NCBI RefSeq assembly: GCF_030400225.1
Contig: NZ_VJYB01000004.1
Span: 124,001 to 188,000 of the forward strand
Direction of reading: 5' to 3'
Length of the DNA stretch: 64,000 nucleotides
Origin: Lactobacillus sp. UCMA15818
GTDB lineage: Bacteria; Bacillota; Bacilli; Lactobacillales; Lactobacillaceae
This document shows, piece after piece, positions 20,506 to 30,456 of the stretch. The stretch's first letter is position 1. The number at the start of each line of letters is the position of its first letter. The position numbers were made by a program, and so were the translations under genes. The notes under the pieces were generated by a model. It did not search any database. It had not been told where the DNA came from and was given only the letters and a program-made list of their open reading frames with translations.

Positions 20506-21840
20506 ATGAAGAAAAATAAGCAAATAATATTAACAACGGTCTTGATCAGTTATTTTTTAATAATCTTGAGTAATTCGGTTATTTTCACTGGAATTGTAGA
20601 TATCCAACACGAATTATCATTATCAACGAAGACTCTTTCATGGGTCAGTAATAGTTATTCACTAACATTTGGTGGATTACTCCTGTTATCTGGTAGATTA
20701 AGTGACATTTTCCCTAAAAAAATAGTCTTTTCTGTGGGCATAATTATCTTCGGAATTACCTCTTTGTTGGTAGGTATTGCTAATACAGGAACATTACTAA
20801 TTTTGGCACGTGCATTTCAAGGAGTAGGTGCTTCAATTATCGCTCCTACATCATTGGCACTATTGTTGGACACATTTGATGGAATAGAGCGTACAAAAGC
20901 AATTGCTTTATATGGAGCAACTGCTGGAATAGGTTCTAGTGTTGGCTTGGTCTTGGGAGGGCTTTTCGCAAGTTTATGGACTTGGAGAATCGGATTTTTA
21001 ATTAATTTTCCTTTAGCTGCTGTGCTACTTGTTATTGTCTTTAACCATGTTACTTCAAAAATAAGTAAACAAGCAATCAGTATTGATTACTGGGGAAGTG
21101 TTTTATCAATTTTAGCTGTTGCGAGTTTGTTATATGCAATGACTGCAGACAACAATCAAATAATATTTCTGATAATAGGTGCCATCTTACTTATTGTATT
21201 TGTTATTTTAGAATCAAAGTTAAAAAAACCAATTATGCCCCTTTCTTTATTTAAAGACTTTGAACGTACGGGTGCTTTTATAGCTAGATTTTTTTATATG
21301 GCAGCAATGATGAGCTTTTGGTTTTACACTCCCCAATTAATGCAAGGTGATTTGCATTTTGCTCCTATTTGGGTAGGCTTTGGTTTTTTCCCTATGACAA
21401 TGGTTATGTATATTGTGGCACTTCGATTACCTGAAATGACACAGAAAATTGGAAATGCACGCATTCTACATATCGGAATGCTACTAACACTAATTGGAAT
21501 GATTATTGTTTGCTTCTTCCAAAATAGTTTCGGTTATTGGTGGGGGATTGGTGCTCCAATGCTGCTAATTGGTGCAGGTCAAAGTATGTCTATAAGTCCT
21601 CTAACAGTGTCTGGTGTTATTAGAACCCGTGGAGAAGAGTCTGGAGCAGCATCGGGGCTGGTTAATGCAGTTCATCAAATTGGTGGAGCTGTTGGCTTAG
21701 CATTTGTAGCTCTGGTTGCTGGGAATATCAACAATCAAGTTATGCGGTATCAAGTATCTATGATTACAGCAACTATTTTTGTGATAATAGCCCTCATATC
21801 AAGCTTTTTTCTGATTCATTCAAATAGAATGCGTAGATAA
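20506..21840 (+). CDS. MFS transporter, DHA2 (EmrB/QacA-like) family
   Basis: 444 aa with many hydrophobic spans. The motif LSGRLSDIFPKK between spans 2 and 3 is MFS motif A, and ARAFQGVGASIIAPTSLALL with GATAGIGSSVGLVLGGLF is motif C of proton-driven drug exporters. It is slightly short for a 14-span DHA2 protein. Its own RBS (TTTGGAG) and a terminator-like repeat after the gene suggest a single-gene unit. The exported compound is unknown. Confidence 0.88.
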   Translation: MKKNKQIILTTVLISYFLIILSNSVIFTGIVDIQHELSLSTKTLSWVSNSYSLTFGGLLLLSGRLSDIFPKKIVFSVGIIIFGITSLLVGIANTGTLLILARAFQGVGASIIAPTSLALLLDTFDGIERTKAIALYGATAGIGSSVGLVLGGLFASLWTWRIGFLINFPLAAVLLVIVFNHVTSKISKQAISIDYWGSVLSILAVASLLYAMTADNNQIIFLIIGAILLIVFVILESKLKKPIMPLSLFKDFERTGAFIARFFYMAAMMSFWFYTPQLMQGDLHFAPIWVGFGFFPMTMVMYIVALRLPEMTQKIGNARILHIGMLLTLIGMIIVCFFQNSFGYWWGIGAPMLLIGAGQSMSISPLTVSGVIRTRGEESGAASGLVNAVHQIGGAVGLAFVALVAGNINNQVMRYQVSMITATIFVIIALISSFFLIHSNRMRR

Positions 21841-21902
21841 TTTTAATTGCTTAACTCATGCAATTAAAGAAGCATATCCAAAATTGTATAAAGATATAAT
21901 TA

Positions 21903-21962
21903 AGGAGCTACGTCGGAAGTTAACTTTTGACGTAGTTCCTTTGTTTACTCTGTAAATGTCTT
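21903..21962 (+). repeat. Intergenic repeat family, diverged copy R1 (hairpin part)
   Basis: GGAGCTACGTC and GACGTAGTTCC form a strong stem around GGAAGTTAACTTTT, followed by TTTGTTTA. It resembles the head hairpin of the dispersed repeat seen elsewhere in the window and would terminate transcription from the MFS gene. Confidence 0.55.
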
Positions 21963-22070
21963 CGATAAATTCAGATATCAATATCTATAAGTCACTTGAT
22001 ACTTCAAATTCTTCTCAAATAAATTCACTTTGTTACTGTATTTTTAATAAATTCATTCTTGAAAACCTAT

Positions 22071-23300
22071 TTATTGTTTACTTATATTGCGTCTTTTCTT
22101 TAATCTAGGATAAAGGACAGATATATAAAGAATCAATGCAACAACTGTAAAAATTGCCAGGCCACCAAAAGCAGGTGCATACCCTAGAAATTTGATTCCA
22201 ATCCCTAGTATCAGAGCTCCTAACCCATAAGCCAAATCCGCTGTTGCAAAAAGAGTTGCACTTGCCACTCCACGCCGATCAGGTGAACAAAATACATAAC
22301 CTGTTGCTTGTAATAGAGGAAAAACTACACCAAAACCAAGTCCAAATAAAATCGCTGATATCAAGAAAATAGTTAAATTAGATGCCCAGCCCAAAACAAT
22401 TAAACCACAGAACATCAGCACAATACCAGGAATAATTATAGCAGTTACCCCATAACGATCTGATAACCGTCCAACTCCCAACCGTACTACAAACAAAGAT
22501 AAAGCATACATTGAAAAGTATAGACCAATATTTTTAATTCCTTGATTGATACCGTAACTGGCGATATATGCCATAATAGCCCCATAAGGCATAATTGTGA
22601 ATAGAATCACTAAACAAGTAGGCATAACACTTTTTTCAAATAACATATCTAATTTTGAATCCACTTTAGCATGTGGGATAGTCTGAGAAACAGAGAAACT
22701 TTTTTTTACCGAAGGTTGTTTTTTTTCATAATTTAAGGATAAACCTGTTACTAAGCTAATGATTCCTATTAATGTACCTGCTCCAAATAGCCACCAAGAA
22801 CCACGCTGAAACATATTCAGCCCCAGGCCGGGTCCAAGTGCCATACCAATAGTATTAGCCAAAGTATAGTAACCTATACCCTCGGTTAGCCGCGAAGCAG
22901 GTACTAAGTCTGCAGCTATGGCACTCCCAGAAGTAGAAGATGCACTGAAACCTATCCCCTGCAACGCTCGAATTATTAAAATCCCCCCTAAAGATGAAAC
23001 CAGTCCAAAGAAAGGAGCCGCTGTTGCCATTATAATAACGCCCACGAGATAAACAGGTTTACGTTCCCAGTGGTCAGCTGTATCCCCCCATATTGCACGC
23101 GAAGCCAGACAACTTATGGTATATACTAAAATAATAATTCCACCGACTGAAGGATCAGTAGCACCAAGATTGCGAGCGAACAGAGGGAGAGTCGGTATAA
23201 ACATAAATGTTGTAATATACATAAAAATAGCAGTAACTAAAAGTAGAACAAAGTTTTTTGTCCATAAAGGCTCACGATAAAACTTTTTCTTCAAAAACAA
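22071..23300 (-). CDS. MFS transporter, 12-span
   Basis: 409 aa, about 12 hydrophobic spans, with motif A-like SRAIWGDTADHWERKP and a second copy VRLGVGRLSDRYG at the start of the C-terminal half. IIRALQGIGFSASSTSGSAIAADLVPASRLTEGIGYY is typical of YfcJ/YfkF-like drug or metabolite exporters. The start appears to be TTG with AGAAAGAAG upstream. It is a single gene between two repeat copies; the substrate is unknown. Confidence 0.85.
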   Translation of the reverse strand: MFLKKKFYREPLWTKNFVLLLVTAIFMYITTFMFIPTLPLFARNLGATDPSVGGIIILVYTISCLASRAIWGDTADHWERKPVYLVGVIIMATAAPFFGLVSSLGGILIIRALQGIGFSASSTSGSAIAADLVPASRLTEGIGYYTLANTIGMALGPGLGLNMFQRGSWWLFGAGTLIGIISLVTGLSLNYEKKQPSVKKSFSVSQTIPHAKVDSKLDMLFEKSVMPTCLVILFTIMPYGAIMAYIASYGINQGIKNIGLYFSMYALSLFVVRLGVGRLSDRYGVTAIIIPGIVLMFCGLIVLGWASNLTIFLISAILFGLGFGVVFPLLQATGYVFCSPDRRGVASATLFATADLAYGLGALILGIGIKFLGYAPAFGGLAIFTVVALILYISVLYPRLKKRRNISKQ

Positions 23301-23456
23301 GATCTTCTTTCTATAGTTATAATATTTTTATTCTGATAAACTATATAAACGCTTTAATTATTTTTGAATAGACAAAAAGAAGGACTTTATCAAAAATACA
23401 CTAGGATAGGTGCCTCCCTCAAATATTAAGAAACATCTCAGAAGTTCCTAACAATA

Positions 23457-23624
23457 GAGTTGGGTCAAAAGTTAAATTTTGATCTAGTTCCTCTATATTG
23501 TTACGAATAAACGTGCTTCATAAGTCCAAATTCTCCATCTAACTTCGAATTACTCATAGCAAAGTTCCCACTATGTTCGTAATTTCTAGTTGATACTCAA
23601 AATTTTCCGACTTTGTATAGCGCA
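23457..23624 (+). repeat. Intergenic repeat family, full-length copy R2
   Basis: Begins with the hairpin GGGTCAAAAG...ATTTTGATC, continues with the conserved AATAAACGTG and TAACTTCGAATTACTCATAG blocks, an inner CATAG/CTATG stem, and ends near TTTTCCGACTT. It lies between the start of the MFS gene and the end of the MerR gene. Confidence 0.8.
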
Positions 23625-23714
23625 GATTATTTTATTGTCCAAATAATTTTAGAAATCTGTGACATAGGAATAGCCGATGCTGTATACTCTTGAAATTTGA
23701 ATTACAAATATAAT

Positions 23715-24152
23715 TTAATTCGTATTTCTTTTATTTCGAACAAACTTGTCTGGTAGATCTTTATGCTCTCTTTCAAGTTTGCGCAATTCTGCTTCAGCCT
23801 TAGCCATGTGATCTTCGTAATGTTCTAATTTCCAATGTAAATGATCAATGGCAGCTTGTAGGTCATCTTTTCGTTCTTCCATTACTTCTAACTGCTCTTT
23901 CAACAATTGTTTTTGTTCTGCAATGCTTCCTTCAGCCGAATCAACTAAATTCATATATTTAGAAAGATTTTCAATAGACATACCTGCTGAACGCATTTGT
24001 TTAATAAAATTAATTCTACCGATAATACGTGTACCAATATCCCTTATTCCCGAAGAAGTTCTATCGATATGTGGTATCAATCCAATTTTTTCGTAGTATC
24101 TGATAGTATCTGAACTTACTCCAGTTAATTCACTAGCTTTTTTAATATTCAT
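23715..24152 (-). CDS. MerR-family transcriptional regulator
   Basis: About 145 aa from MNIKKASEL, with AAAGGA upstream; an ATG three codons earlier overlaps that site. Residues 1-70 form the MerR winged helix (SELTGVSSDTIRYYEKIGLIPHIDR), and residues ~78-125 a long dimerising coiled coil. No cysteines suited to metal binding are visible, so it belongs to the AdhR/YyaN-like group that responds to aldehydes or electrophiles. It is the obvious candidate to act at the four 19-bp-spacer promoters at 18657, 18721, 27181 and 27939; that assignment is inferred. Confidence 0.9.
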   Translation of the reverse strand: MNIKKASELTGVSSDTIRYYEKIGLIPHIDRTSSGIRDIGTRIIGRINFIKQMRSAGMSIENLSKYMNLVDSAEGSIAEQKQLLKEQLEVMEERKDDLQAAIDHLHWKLEHYEDHMAKAEAELRKLEREHKDLPDKFVRNKRNTN

Positions 24153-24188
24153 TATTATCATTCCTTTTATAATTACCTAAACCATATA

Positions 24189-24638
24189 TTATATGGTAGT
24201 TATATTTTTGTTTGCTACTTTTGTAGGAGTAACAATACCACAGTAGCGCATTGAAAATCTATTAGTAAAAGTTTCAAAAACATGATTGATTGATCTAAAT
24301 ACTTCTGAATTATCGGGATTACTTCCTTGCGCTAAAATAACTGTCTTTTTATCTCGATAGACATCGCTTACTAAGCGATGTCTATCGAGCCAAGTCTTTA
24401 ATGAACCTGTCATATCATTCCAATAAATAGGCGTTCCAATTGCAATTATATCGGCTTTTTTTAATTGTAAAGCTAATTCAGTAAATTGGTCTTGATTAGT
24501 CGCCTGACCTAATTGGTCAATATGATAATCAATTAAATTATAGGTCTGATATGGTTCGCCATCAAAGAATTTTTGGGCCAGTTTAGTAGTTTCACCATTA
24601 GTGTTTTGACTTGAGTTCAAAAATACATTTATTTTCAA
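24189..24638 (-). CDS. Flavodoxin-like NAD(P)H-dependent oxidoreductase
   Basis: 149 aa, shorter than typical 180-200 aa members. The FMN phosphate loop FLNSSQNTNGETTKLA and the ring loop IAIGTPIYWNDMTGSLKTWLDR are clear, and AQGSNPD follows. The C-terminus may be truncated. The gene lies directly ahead of the MerR gene, suggesting co-transcription. A 37-bp near-perfect palindrome lies inside it. Substrates may be quinones or other electrophiles. Confidence 0.82.
   Translation of the reverse strand: MKINVFLNSSQNTNGETTKLAQKFFDGEPYQTYNLIDYHIDQLGQATNQDQFTELALQLKKADIIAIGTPIYWNDMTGSLKTWLDRHRLVSDVYRDKKTVILAQGSNPDNSEVFRSINHVFETFTNRFSMRYCGIVTPTKVANKNITTI
24353..24389. repeat. 37-bp perfect palindrome inside the flavodoxin-like gene
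   Basis: CTCGATAGACATCGCTTA and its exact reverse complement TAAGCGATGTCTATCGAG are separated by a single C. It encodes the LDRHRLVSDVYRD part of the protein. Confidence 0.9.
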
Positions 24639-24668
24639 AATCTACCTCCACTGTCAATTAATATTATT

Positions 24669-24700
24669 AAAAAAGCTAAACTCAATGCTAGAGTTTAGCC
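24669..24700 (-). terminator. Terminator of the AKR-cupin-CMD-SDR operon
   Basis: On the minus strand GGCTAAACTC and GAGTTTAGC pair around TAGCATT and are followed by six T. It lies 46 bp past the SDR stop codon. Confidence 0.85.
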
Positions 24701-24745
24701 ATTTAAGAAAATGCAAAATAAAAAAATAAATTTTATTCTTACACA

Positions 24746-25483
24746 CTAACCTTGCTGGTTTGATGGTCTCATAACAATTTCATTTATATCAGAGTCTTCT
24801 GGTAAATCAACAGCTAATGAAATTGCTTGCGCTACACGTTCTGAAGGCATCGATACACTGGCATAAAAATTTTCCATTGTCTTTTTAGTATCTGGGTCAG
24901 TTACATGATCAACTAATTCAGTCGATACAGCACCTGGTGAAACAACAGTCACTCGAACATGGCTTTTTGCAGCAACTTCTTCTTGACGTAAGGCTTCACT
25001 GATCATCCAAACACCAGCTTTAGTTGCACTATACACACCACCACCAGAATGAACTGCATGTGCTGCAACGGAAGCTATATTGATAAACTGTCCTGATTGT
25101 TGTTTGCGCATCTGTGGAAGAGCCGCATTTATTCCGTAGAGGACGCCGCGTAAGTTGATATCAATCATCCGATTCCAATCTTCAACCCGCCCTTTAATAA
25201 ATTCAGAATGTGGCATTAATCCCGCATTATTCATCCAAACATCCAACCGACCATACGTGTCGATAGCTTTTTGGGCTAAAGCTTTAACCTGGTCAAGTTC
25301 ACTGACATCAGTTGTCAAGTAAGTTGCTTGTCCCCCCGATTGTTCAATATCCTTAACAATTTTTTGCAAGCGTTCTTCCCGACGTGCTCCAAGGACTACT
25401 TTATTTCCCTTTGAAGCTAACAACTTAGCCGTTGCTTCGCCGATTCCAGAAGAAGCGCCTGTAATCACAATAACTTTTGACAT
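24746..25483 (-). CDS. Short-chain dehydrogenase/reductase
   Basis: 245 aa classical SDR. TGASSGIGEA at residues ~8-17 binds the coenzyme, NNAG marks the fold, the catalytic Ser lies in NIASVAAHAV, and Tyr/Lys in YSATKAGV. Arg-rich GARREER after strand 2 suggests NADPH preference. It closely resembles the YdfG/serine-dehydrogenase-like group often annotated as general oxidoreductases. It is last in a four-gene operon behind the MerR-type promoter at 27181. Confidence 0.92.
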   Translation of the reverse strand: MSKVIVITGASSGIGEATAKLLASKGNKVVLGARREERLQKIVKDIEQSGGQATYLTTDVSELDQVKALAQKAIDTYGRLDVWMNNAGLMPHSEFIKGRVEDWNRMIDINLRGVLYGINAALPQMRKQQSGQFINIASVAAHAVHSGGGVYSATKAGVWMISEALRQEEVAAKSHVRVTVVSPGAVSTELVDHVTDPDTKKTMENFYASVSMPSERVAQAISLAVDLPEDSDINEIVMRPSNQQG

Positions 25484-25514
25484 AAAAGAACCTTCTTTCC
25501 AAAATATTAAAATA

Positions 25515-25832
25515 TTAATTCCAAATTTCTTTCGCTAGACTAAAAGCAGTCCATGCCTTAGGCCAACCTGCATAGAAAGCCAGTTGAGTAATAATTTCAA
25601 CTATTTCTTTTTTCGTTACACCGTTTTTCTTAGCGAGAAGCATGTGATTTTTTAGTTGAGGAAAAAGGCCTTGCGACATTAAACTCGCAACTATTATTAA
25701 ACTTCGATCACGCGCAGAAAGAAGTTTTTCTCTCGACCAAACTTCTCCAAATAAAACATCATCATTTAATTCGGCAAATTTAGGTGCAAAATCTCCAAGG
25801 CGATCATGTCCAGCTGTTTGCTTTTCTACCAT
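25515..25832 (-). CDS. Carboxymuconolactone decarboxylase family protein
   Basis: 105 aa, an all-helical CMD-family protein. LLSARDRSLIIVASLMSQGLFPQLKNHMLLAKKNGVTKKEIVEIITQLAFYAGWPKA is the family core. The CxxC pair of AhpD-type peroxidase partners is absent, so redox activity through cysteines is unlikely. It lies right next to a cupin gene, a recurring pair in lactobacilli whose role is unclear. Confidence 0.9.
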   Translation of the reverse strand: MVEKQTAGHDRLGDFAPKFAELNDDVLFGEVWSREKLLSARDRSLIIVASLMSQGLFPQLKNHMLLAKKNGVTKKEIVEIITQLAFYAGWPKAWTAFSLAKEIWN

Positions 25833-26249
25833 TTATCTTTCCTCCAAATTTGCATAATCTGCATCTGAAACAGGTTCTAGCCATTCAGGTTTACCAGCAG
25901 TGACTGCTATATGAGCGAACCAGCTGTCTTTGGTGGCCCCATGCCAATGTTTAACGCCGTCATGAGTCACAACAATATCACCCTTTTTTAACAAACGTGG
26001 CCTTTGCCCAATTTCTTGGTACCAACCTTCTCCACCAGTAACCAGTAAAATTTGGAAACCAGCATGATGTATATGCCAATTATTACGGCAACCGGGCTCG
26101 AAAGTCACAACACCAACTGAAACATTCACTTGGGGATCATTGACGAGGCTCTTTAAATAACTTTGCCCGACAAAAAATTTTTGATAGGCATCATTCTTAT
26201 CACCTAATGGAAAAATGACACCCTTTTTCAAGTCACTATTCTGTGCCAT
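25833..26249 (-). CDS. Cupin domain protein
   Basis: 138 aa single-domain cupin. The metal-binding motif 1 reads WHIHHAGFQILLVTGGEGW, and motif 2 is GDIVVTHDGVKHWHGA, with three His and one Glu/Gln position available for a metal. Its stop abuts the CMD gene start. Together with CMD, SDR and AKR it forms the operon driven from 27181. The substrate is unknown. Confidence 0.9.
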   Translation of the reverse strand: MAQNSDLKKGVIFPLGDKNDAYQKFFVGQSYLKSLVNDPQVNVSVGVVTFEPGCRNNWHIHHAGFQILLVTGGEGWYQEIGQRPRLLKKGDIVVTHDGVKHWHGATKDSWFAHIAVTAGKPEWLEPVSDADYANLEER

Positions 26250-26292
26250 CTATTTCTCCTTTCAGTACAGTTAACACAAAAGACACCTAAAC

Positions 26293-27177
<885 letters not shown>

Positions 27178-27180
27178 TTA

Positions 27181-27211
27181 ATTGAACACCTTGAAGTCAA
27201 CTCTAAGTCAA
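27181..27211 (-). promoter_or_regulatory. MerR-type promoter for the AKR-cupin-CMD-SDR operon
   Basis: TTGACT on the minus strand, 19-bp spacer, then a weak TTCAAT. The dyad CTTAGAGT-TG-ACTTCAAG closely matches the dyads of the other three sites. Confidence 0.65.
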
Positions 27212-27238
27212 ATGAAAAATTATTCTTCCTGTAACTTT

Positions 27239-27877
27239 TTAATAAAAACTTGGTTTCTTAAAATCAGTATGTGGCTCACCCAAGCCTAAACTTTCGTGAT
27301 GATAATCACGTTTACCGGTTAATAGATCAACAACTACTTGCGCTACTGCTTGGCGTGTTACTTGGGCTTCAACGAATGGTTCACCCTTAGTTGTAATGTG
27401 AACATTTTTGTTTCCATCCTGATTGTATAACCACGTGATTCGTAAAATAATATAATCTAAGTCACTCTCTTCAATAATTTCAGCCGCTTTGTGCATAGGA
27501 AGTTTCCATGTTTCACCGGTATTTTTTCGATACCATTTTTGAAATGGACCTGTAACTTCCTGGTAAATATCTGGAATATTCGCAGCAATGAATCGAGGCT
27601 TCCCATTTTCCTCAAGCAACTTAACAAGTTTACGGATTAAGTCATCTCCTGCTACATAGCTTAAATAAACTGCATCTACTCCTGCAAGAGCACCCTTGAT
27701 TTTATCAAATTCTTCAAAGTTTCCATCTACAAATGTCATACGTTCATCCGCTTTATTAGCTAATCTATTTGAAACATTCCGACCGAAAAGCACCAAATCA
27801 TAATCTGTTTGACTTATTAAATTGTCAGTTACCATTTGTCCAATCTGTCCTGCAGCACCTAGAATTAAAATTTTCAC
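27239..27877 (-). CDS. NAD(P)H-binding (NmrA/atypical SDR) protein
   Basis: 212 aa. The coenzyme motif GAAGQIGQMV lies at residues ~8-17, followed by DLVLFGRNV, and later LPMHKAAEIIEESDLDYIILRITWLYNQ, the pattern of atypical SDR/NAD(P)-binding proteins of the YwnB kind. The Tyr-x3-Lys of classical SDRs is replaced. It is a single gene behind its own MerR-type promoter at 27939-27969, so belongs to the same response. Confidence 0.88.
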   Translation of the reverse strand: MKILILGAAGQIGQMVTDNLISQTDYDLVLFGRNVSNRLANKADERMTFVDGNFEEFDKIKGALAGVDAVYLSYVAGDDLIRKLVKLLEENGKPRFIAANIPDIYQEVTGPFQKWYRKNTGETWKLPMHKAAEIIEESDLDYIILRITWLYNQDGNKNVHITTKGEPFVEAQVTRQAVAQVVVDLLTGKRDYHHESLGLGEPHTDFKKPSFY

Positions 27878-27938
27878 AACTACTCCTCCTTGAAATTAAT
27901 AATTAAGATATAACTACTACTTCCTCATATCCAACTTC

Positions 27939-27969
27939 AGTCTATTCCTTAGACTGGACTCCAAGTCAA
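27939..27969 (-). promoter_or_regulatory. MerR-type promoter for the NAD(P)H-binding protein gene
   Basis: TTGACT and TAGACT on the minus strand, 19 bp apart, with the dyad CTTGGAGT-CC-AGTCTAAG in the spacer. Confidence 0.7.
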
Positions 27970-28242
27970 GCTTTATGATCATAATATTCATTTCGTATAG
28001 TAAAAATTTATAATTTTTATAATTAACAATTTCAAATATCACAAAAATTAGAACATATGAAAAACATGTTTCTACTAAACAGTTTTGTTGAAAACTACGT
28101 ATACACGCAAAGTTTCACCAAATAGTTTCCACCAAATTAATTGATAATTCCTTTATTAATCTTAGAAAGACTTAAGATATTAAAAAAGAATATTACTAAG
28201 CTCATCATCATTCTTTTTTATCCTAGTTCTGGGTCGATTGGG
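27970..28242. other. Intergenic DNA without a gene
   Basis: Only a possible bidirectional hairpin is seen here: AAAAAAGAAT at 28182-28191 and ATTCTTTTTT at 28210-28219. No coding frame is supported. Confidence 0.5.
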
Positions 28243-28676
28243 CCATCAGGGTATACTTTTTAATTCATTCTCTACAACTTCAAATCTTCGAATCATTCGT
28301 CCAAAATATGCCACCTAATATTTCGTTCCTTGTCAGTTATTGCCAACTTAAAGTAATCTAACATAACAAAAAGTAATAACATTCACTGAATCTTCCCAAT
28401 AAAAATCAGTACTCAAAAAGCCATGGCTTCCCTCAAAGGGGCCATGGCTTTTAATGTTTATTATCGATTGTTATTAAAGTTTTTCTTTACTTACAATGTT
28501 CAACTTTTCATCCAAGTCATAAACAACTGGTTGACCTGTTGCCATTTCAACACCCATGATGTCTGCATCTGAGATGTCTTCAATGTATTTTGTAAGGGCA
28601 CGTAATGAGTTACCATGTGCTGCGATGATGACATTCTTGCCTTCAAGTAACTTAGGAGCAATTTCGTCTTCCCAGA
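28243..28676. repeat. Duplicated gpmA 3' region (partner of ~9223-9592)
   Basis: The end of gpmA, its terminator and ~100 bp beyond are also present at ~9223-9592 with about 95% identity by eye. The stretch 28257-28315 is missing from the other copy, but part of it (around 28303-28325) reappears separately at 9803-9833. Confidence 0.85.
28415..28452 (-). terminator. gpmA terminator
   Basis: Arms GCCATGG and CCATGGC with extra internal pairing, flanked by A- and T-runs, about 20 bp past the gpmA stop codon. Its interior is inverted relative to the copy at 9331-9367. Confidence 0.85.
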
Positions 28677-29160
28677 ATGGGATGACACGTTCCAAAGTAA
28701 CCTTTAAGTTTTCACCACCAGGGATAGCACGTGGATCAAGATCTGCATAACGACGATCTTGTGCTGCAGAACCTTCATCATCAGCACTCAAGAGTGGAGG
28801 AAGGACATCGTAAGAACGACGCCAGATATGCACTTGATCTTCACCAAATTTTTCAGCAGCTTCTGCCTTATTTTGGCCTTGTAATGCACCATAATGACGT
28901 TCATTTAAGCGCCATGTTTTTGTTTCTGGAATCCATAATTGTCCTGATTCCTCCAAAGCAAAATGCAATGTTTTGATAGCACGAGTCAATACAGATGTAT
29001 AAGCTTGATCAAATTCGATTCCTGCTTCTTTTAACTTACGTCCAGCTTCCTTAGCTTCTTTTTCACCTTGTTCACTTAAGTTAACATCAACCCAACCGGT
29101 GAAAAGGTTCTTCAAGTTCCATTCACTTTGTCCGTGACGGATAAAAACTAATTTTGTCAT
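28474..29160 (-). CDS. gpmA: 2,3-bisphosphoglycerate-dependent phosphoglycerate mutase
   Basis: 228 aa from [10 protein letters not shown], preceded by AGAGG. It interconverts 3- and 2-phosphoglycerate in glycolysis. RHGQSEWN at residues 8-15 holds the phosphorylated histidine; [23 protein letters not shown] and [10 protein letters not shown] complete the active site. Single gene with its own terminator. Confidence 0.97.
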   Translation of the reverse strand: MTKLVFIRHGQSEWNLKNLFTGWVDVNLSEQGEKEAKEAGRKLKEAGIEFDQAYTSVLTRAIKTLHFALEESGQLWIPETKTWRLNERHYGALQGQNKAEAAEKFGEDQVHIWRRSYDVLPPLLSADDEGSAAQDRRYADLDPRAIPGGENLKVTLERVIPFWEDEIAPKLLEGKNVIIAAHGNSLRALTKYIEDISDADIMGVEMATGQPVVYDLDEKLNIVSKEKL

Positions 29161-29267
29161 AACTAGCAAAAACCTCTTTCATTATATGATTTGTTTACAA
29201 TTCACATTTTACACTGAAAACTTGAAAATTCATAGTCCAAACAAGTTACAAATTGTGAAAAAAATTC

Positions 29268-30449
29268 TTAGTTTTTCAAAGCTTTCACTATGGCATTCAC
29301 AGCTTTTTCAACATTCTCAGGCGTTGTTGCAAGATTTAGTCTGATGAAACCTTCACCTGCTGTTCCAAAAATCTCACCATAATCAACTGCAAGCCTTGCT
29401 TCATGTTGTATTAAATGATGCAACTTATCAGCGGATACCATTTTGCGCATATCGACCCACGCCAAGTAGGTTCCTTCAAGTTCGGTAACCTTAACTTCAG
29501 GTACATTCTCAGCGAACTGGCTCTTGAGATAATTAAAATTATATTTAATTAATCCAAGCATCCCGTCTAACCAGTCTGCGCCGTCTCGGTAAGCAGCTTC
29601 AGCAGCTACCTTACCGATTAAATTACCGCTTGGCAGACACAGTTTCTTAACATACTCATCATAACGTTCACGAATTTGCGGATTTGCGATTACCACATGA
29701 CTATTCTGAAGCGCAGCCAAGTTAAAGGTTTTAGATGCAGCATCAAGCATTACGATATTATCACGGTAAAATCCGTCTTTAATCGCGATAGCTGAAACAA
29801 ACTTATTGTCCCCCACAATCAAATCATGATGAATTTCATCAGAGATTACCAACACTTTCTCCTCGCGGCAAATCTCAAACAGTTTTTCAAGTTCAGCCGC
29901 TGTCCACACTCTTCCAACAGGATTGTGCGGTGAACAATTAATCAATAGCTTAACATGTTCAGTTTGAATCTTATTACGGATGTCTTCAAAGTCCATCTCA
30001 TAGTGACCATTGTTATCTTTTAGATTTGAGACAATCAACTTGCGCTCATTATCTTCAATCACATGCATAAAGGGATGATACACCGGCTGCAGTACCATTA
30101 TTGCATCATCTTGTAACGTTAAGACATTGACTAATGCACTGATTGACTGAACAACCCCTGCTCCGAAACGAATCCATTCCTTATGTAATTCTGTTCCATA
30201 TCGTTCTTGCTGCCACTTAAAATAGGCTTCGTAATAACTGTCGGGTGTGAGCGAATATCCATAAGCACCATGTTCAATTCTTTTTTTCAAAGCATACATC
30301 ACTGCTTCTGGGGCCTTGAATTCAGTATCAGCGACCCACATTGGAAGAAGATCATTTGACCCAAAGCCAGCCTTCATCCCGTCCCATTTGACCGAATCAG
30401 TATGTTTGCGTTCAACCGCATATTTTTCTACAAAATCTGCAACTTTCAT
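29268..30449 (-). CDS. PatB/MalY-type aminotransferase (cystathionine beta-lyase)
   Basis: 393 aa fold-type I PLP enzyme. The N-terminus VKWDGMKAGFGSNDLLPMWVADTEFKAPEAV is diagnostic of the MalY/PatB group, NCSPHNPVGRVW and SDEIHHDLIVG bind PLP, and the lysine lies in DAASKTFNLAAL. It cleaves C-S bonds of cystathionine or cystine. It ends a pair with the AI-2E-family gene upstream (gap of a few bases). Confidence 0.92.
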   Translation of the reverse strand: MKVADFVEKYAVERKHTDSVKWDGMKAGFGSNDLLPMWVADTEFKAPEAVMYALKKRIEHGAYGYSLTPDSYYEAYFKWQQERYGTELHKEWIRFGAGVVQSISALVNVLTLQDDAIMVLQPVYHPFMHVIEDNERKLIVSNLKDNNGHYEMDFEDIRNKIQTEHVKLLINCSPHNPVGRVWTAAELEKLFEICREEKVLVISDEIHHDLIVGDNKFVSAIAIKDGFYRDNIVMLDAASKTFNLAALQNSHVVIANPQIRERYDEYVKKLCLPSGNLIGKVAAEAAYRDGADWLDGMLGLIKYNFNYLKSQFAENVPEVKVTELEGTYLAWVDMRKMVSADKLHHLIQHEARLAVDYGEIFGTAGEGFIRLNLATTPENVEKAVNAIVKALKN

Positions 30450-30456
30450 TATCTAT

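Noticed and set aside
24180-24196. ACCATATATTATATGGT palindrome at the end of the flavodoxin-like gene
   Set aside because: Short, AT-rich and overlapping the stop codon; no T-run or matching copies, so not called as an operator or terminator.
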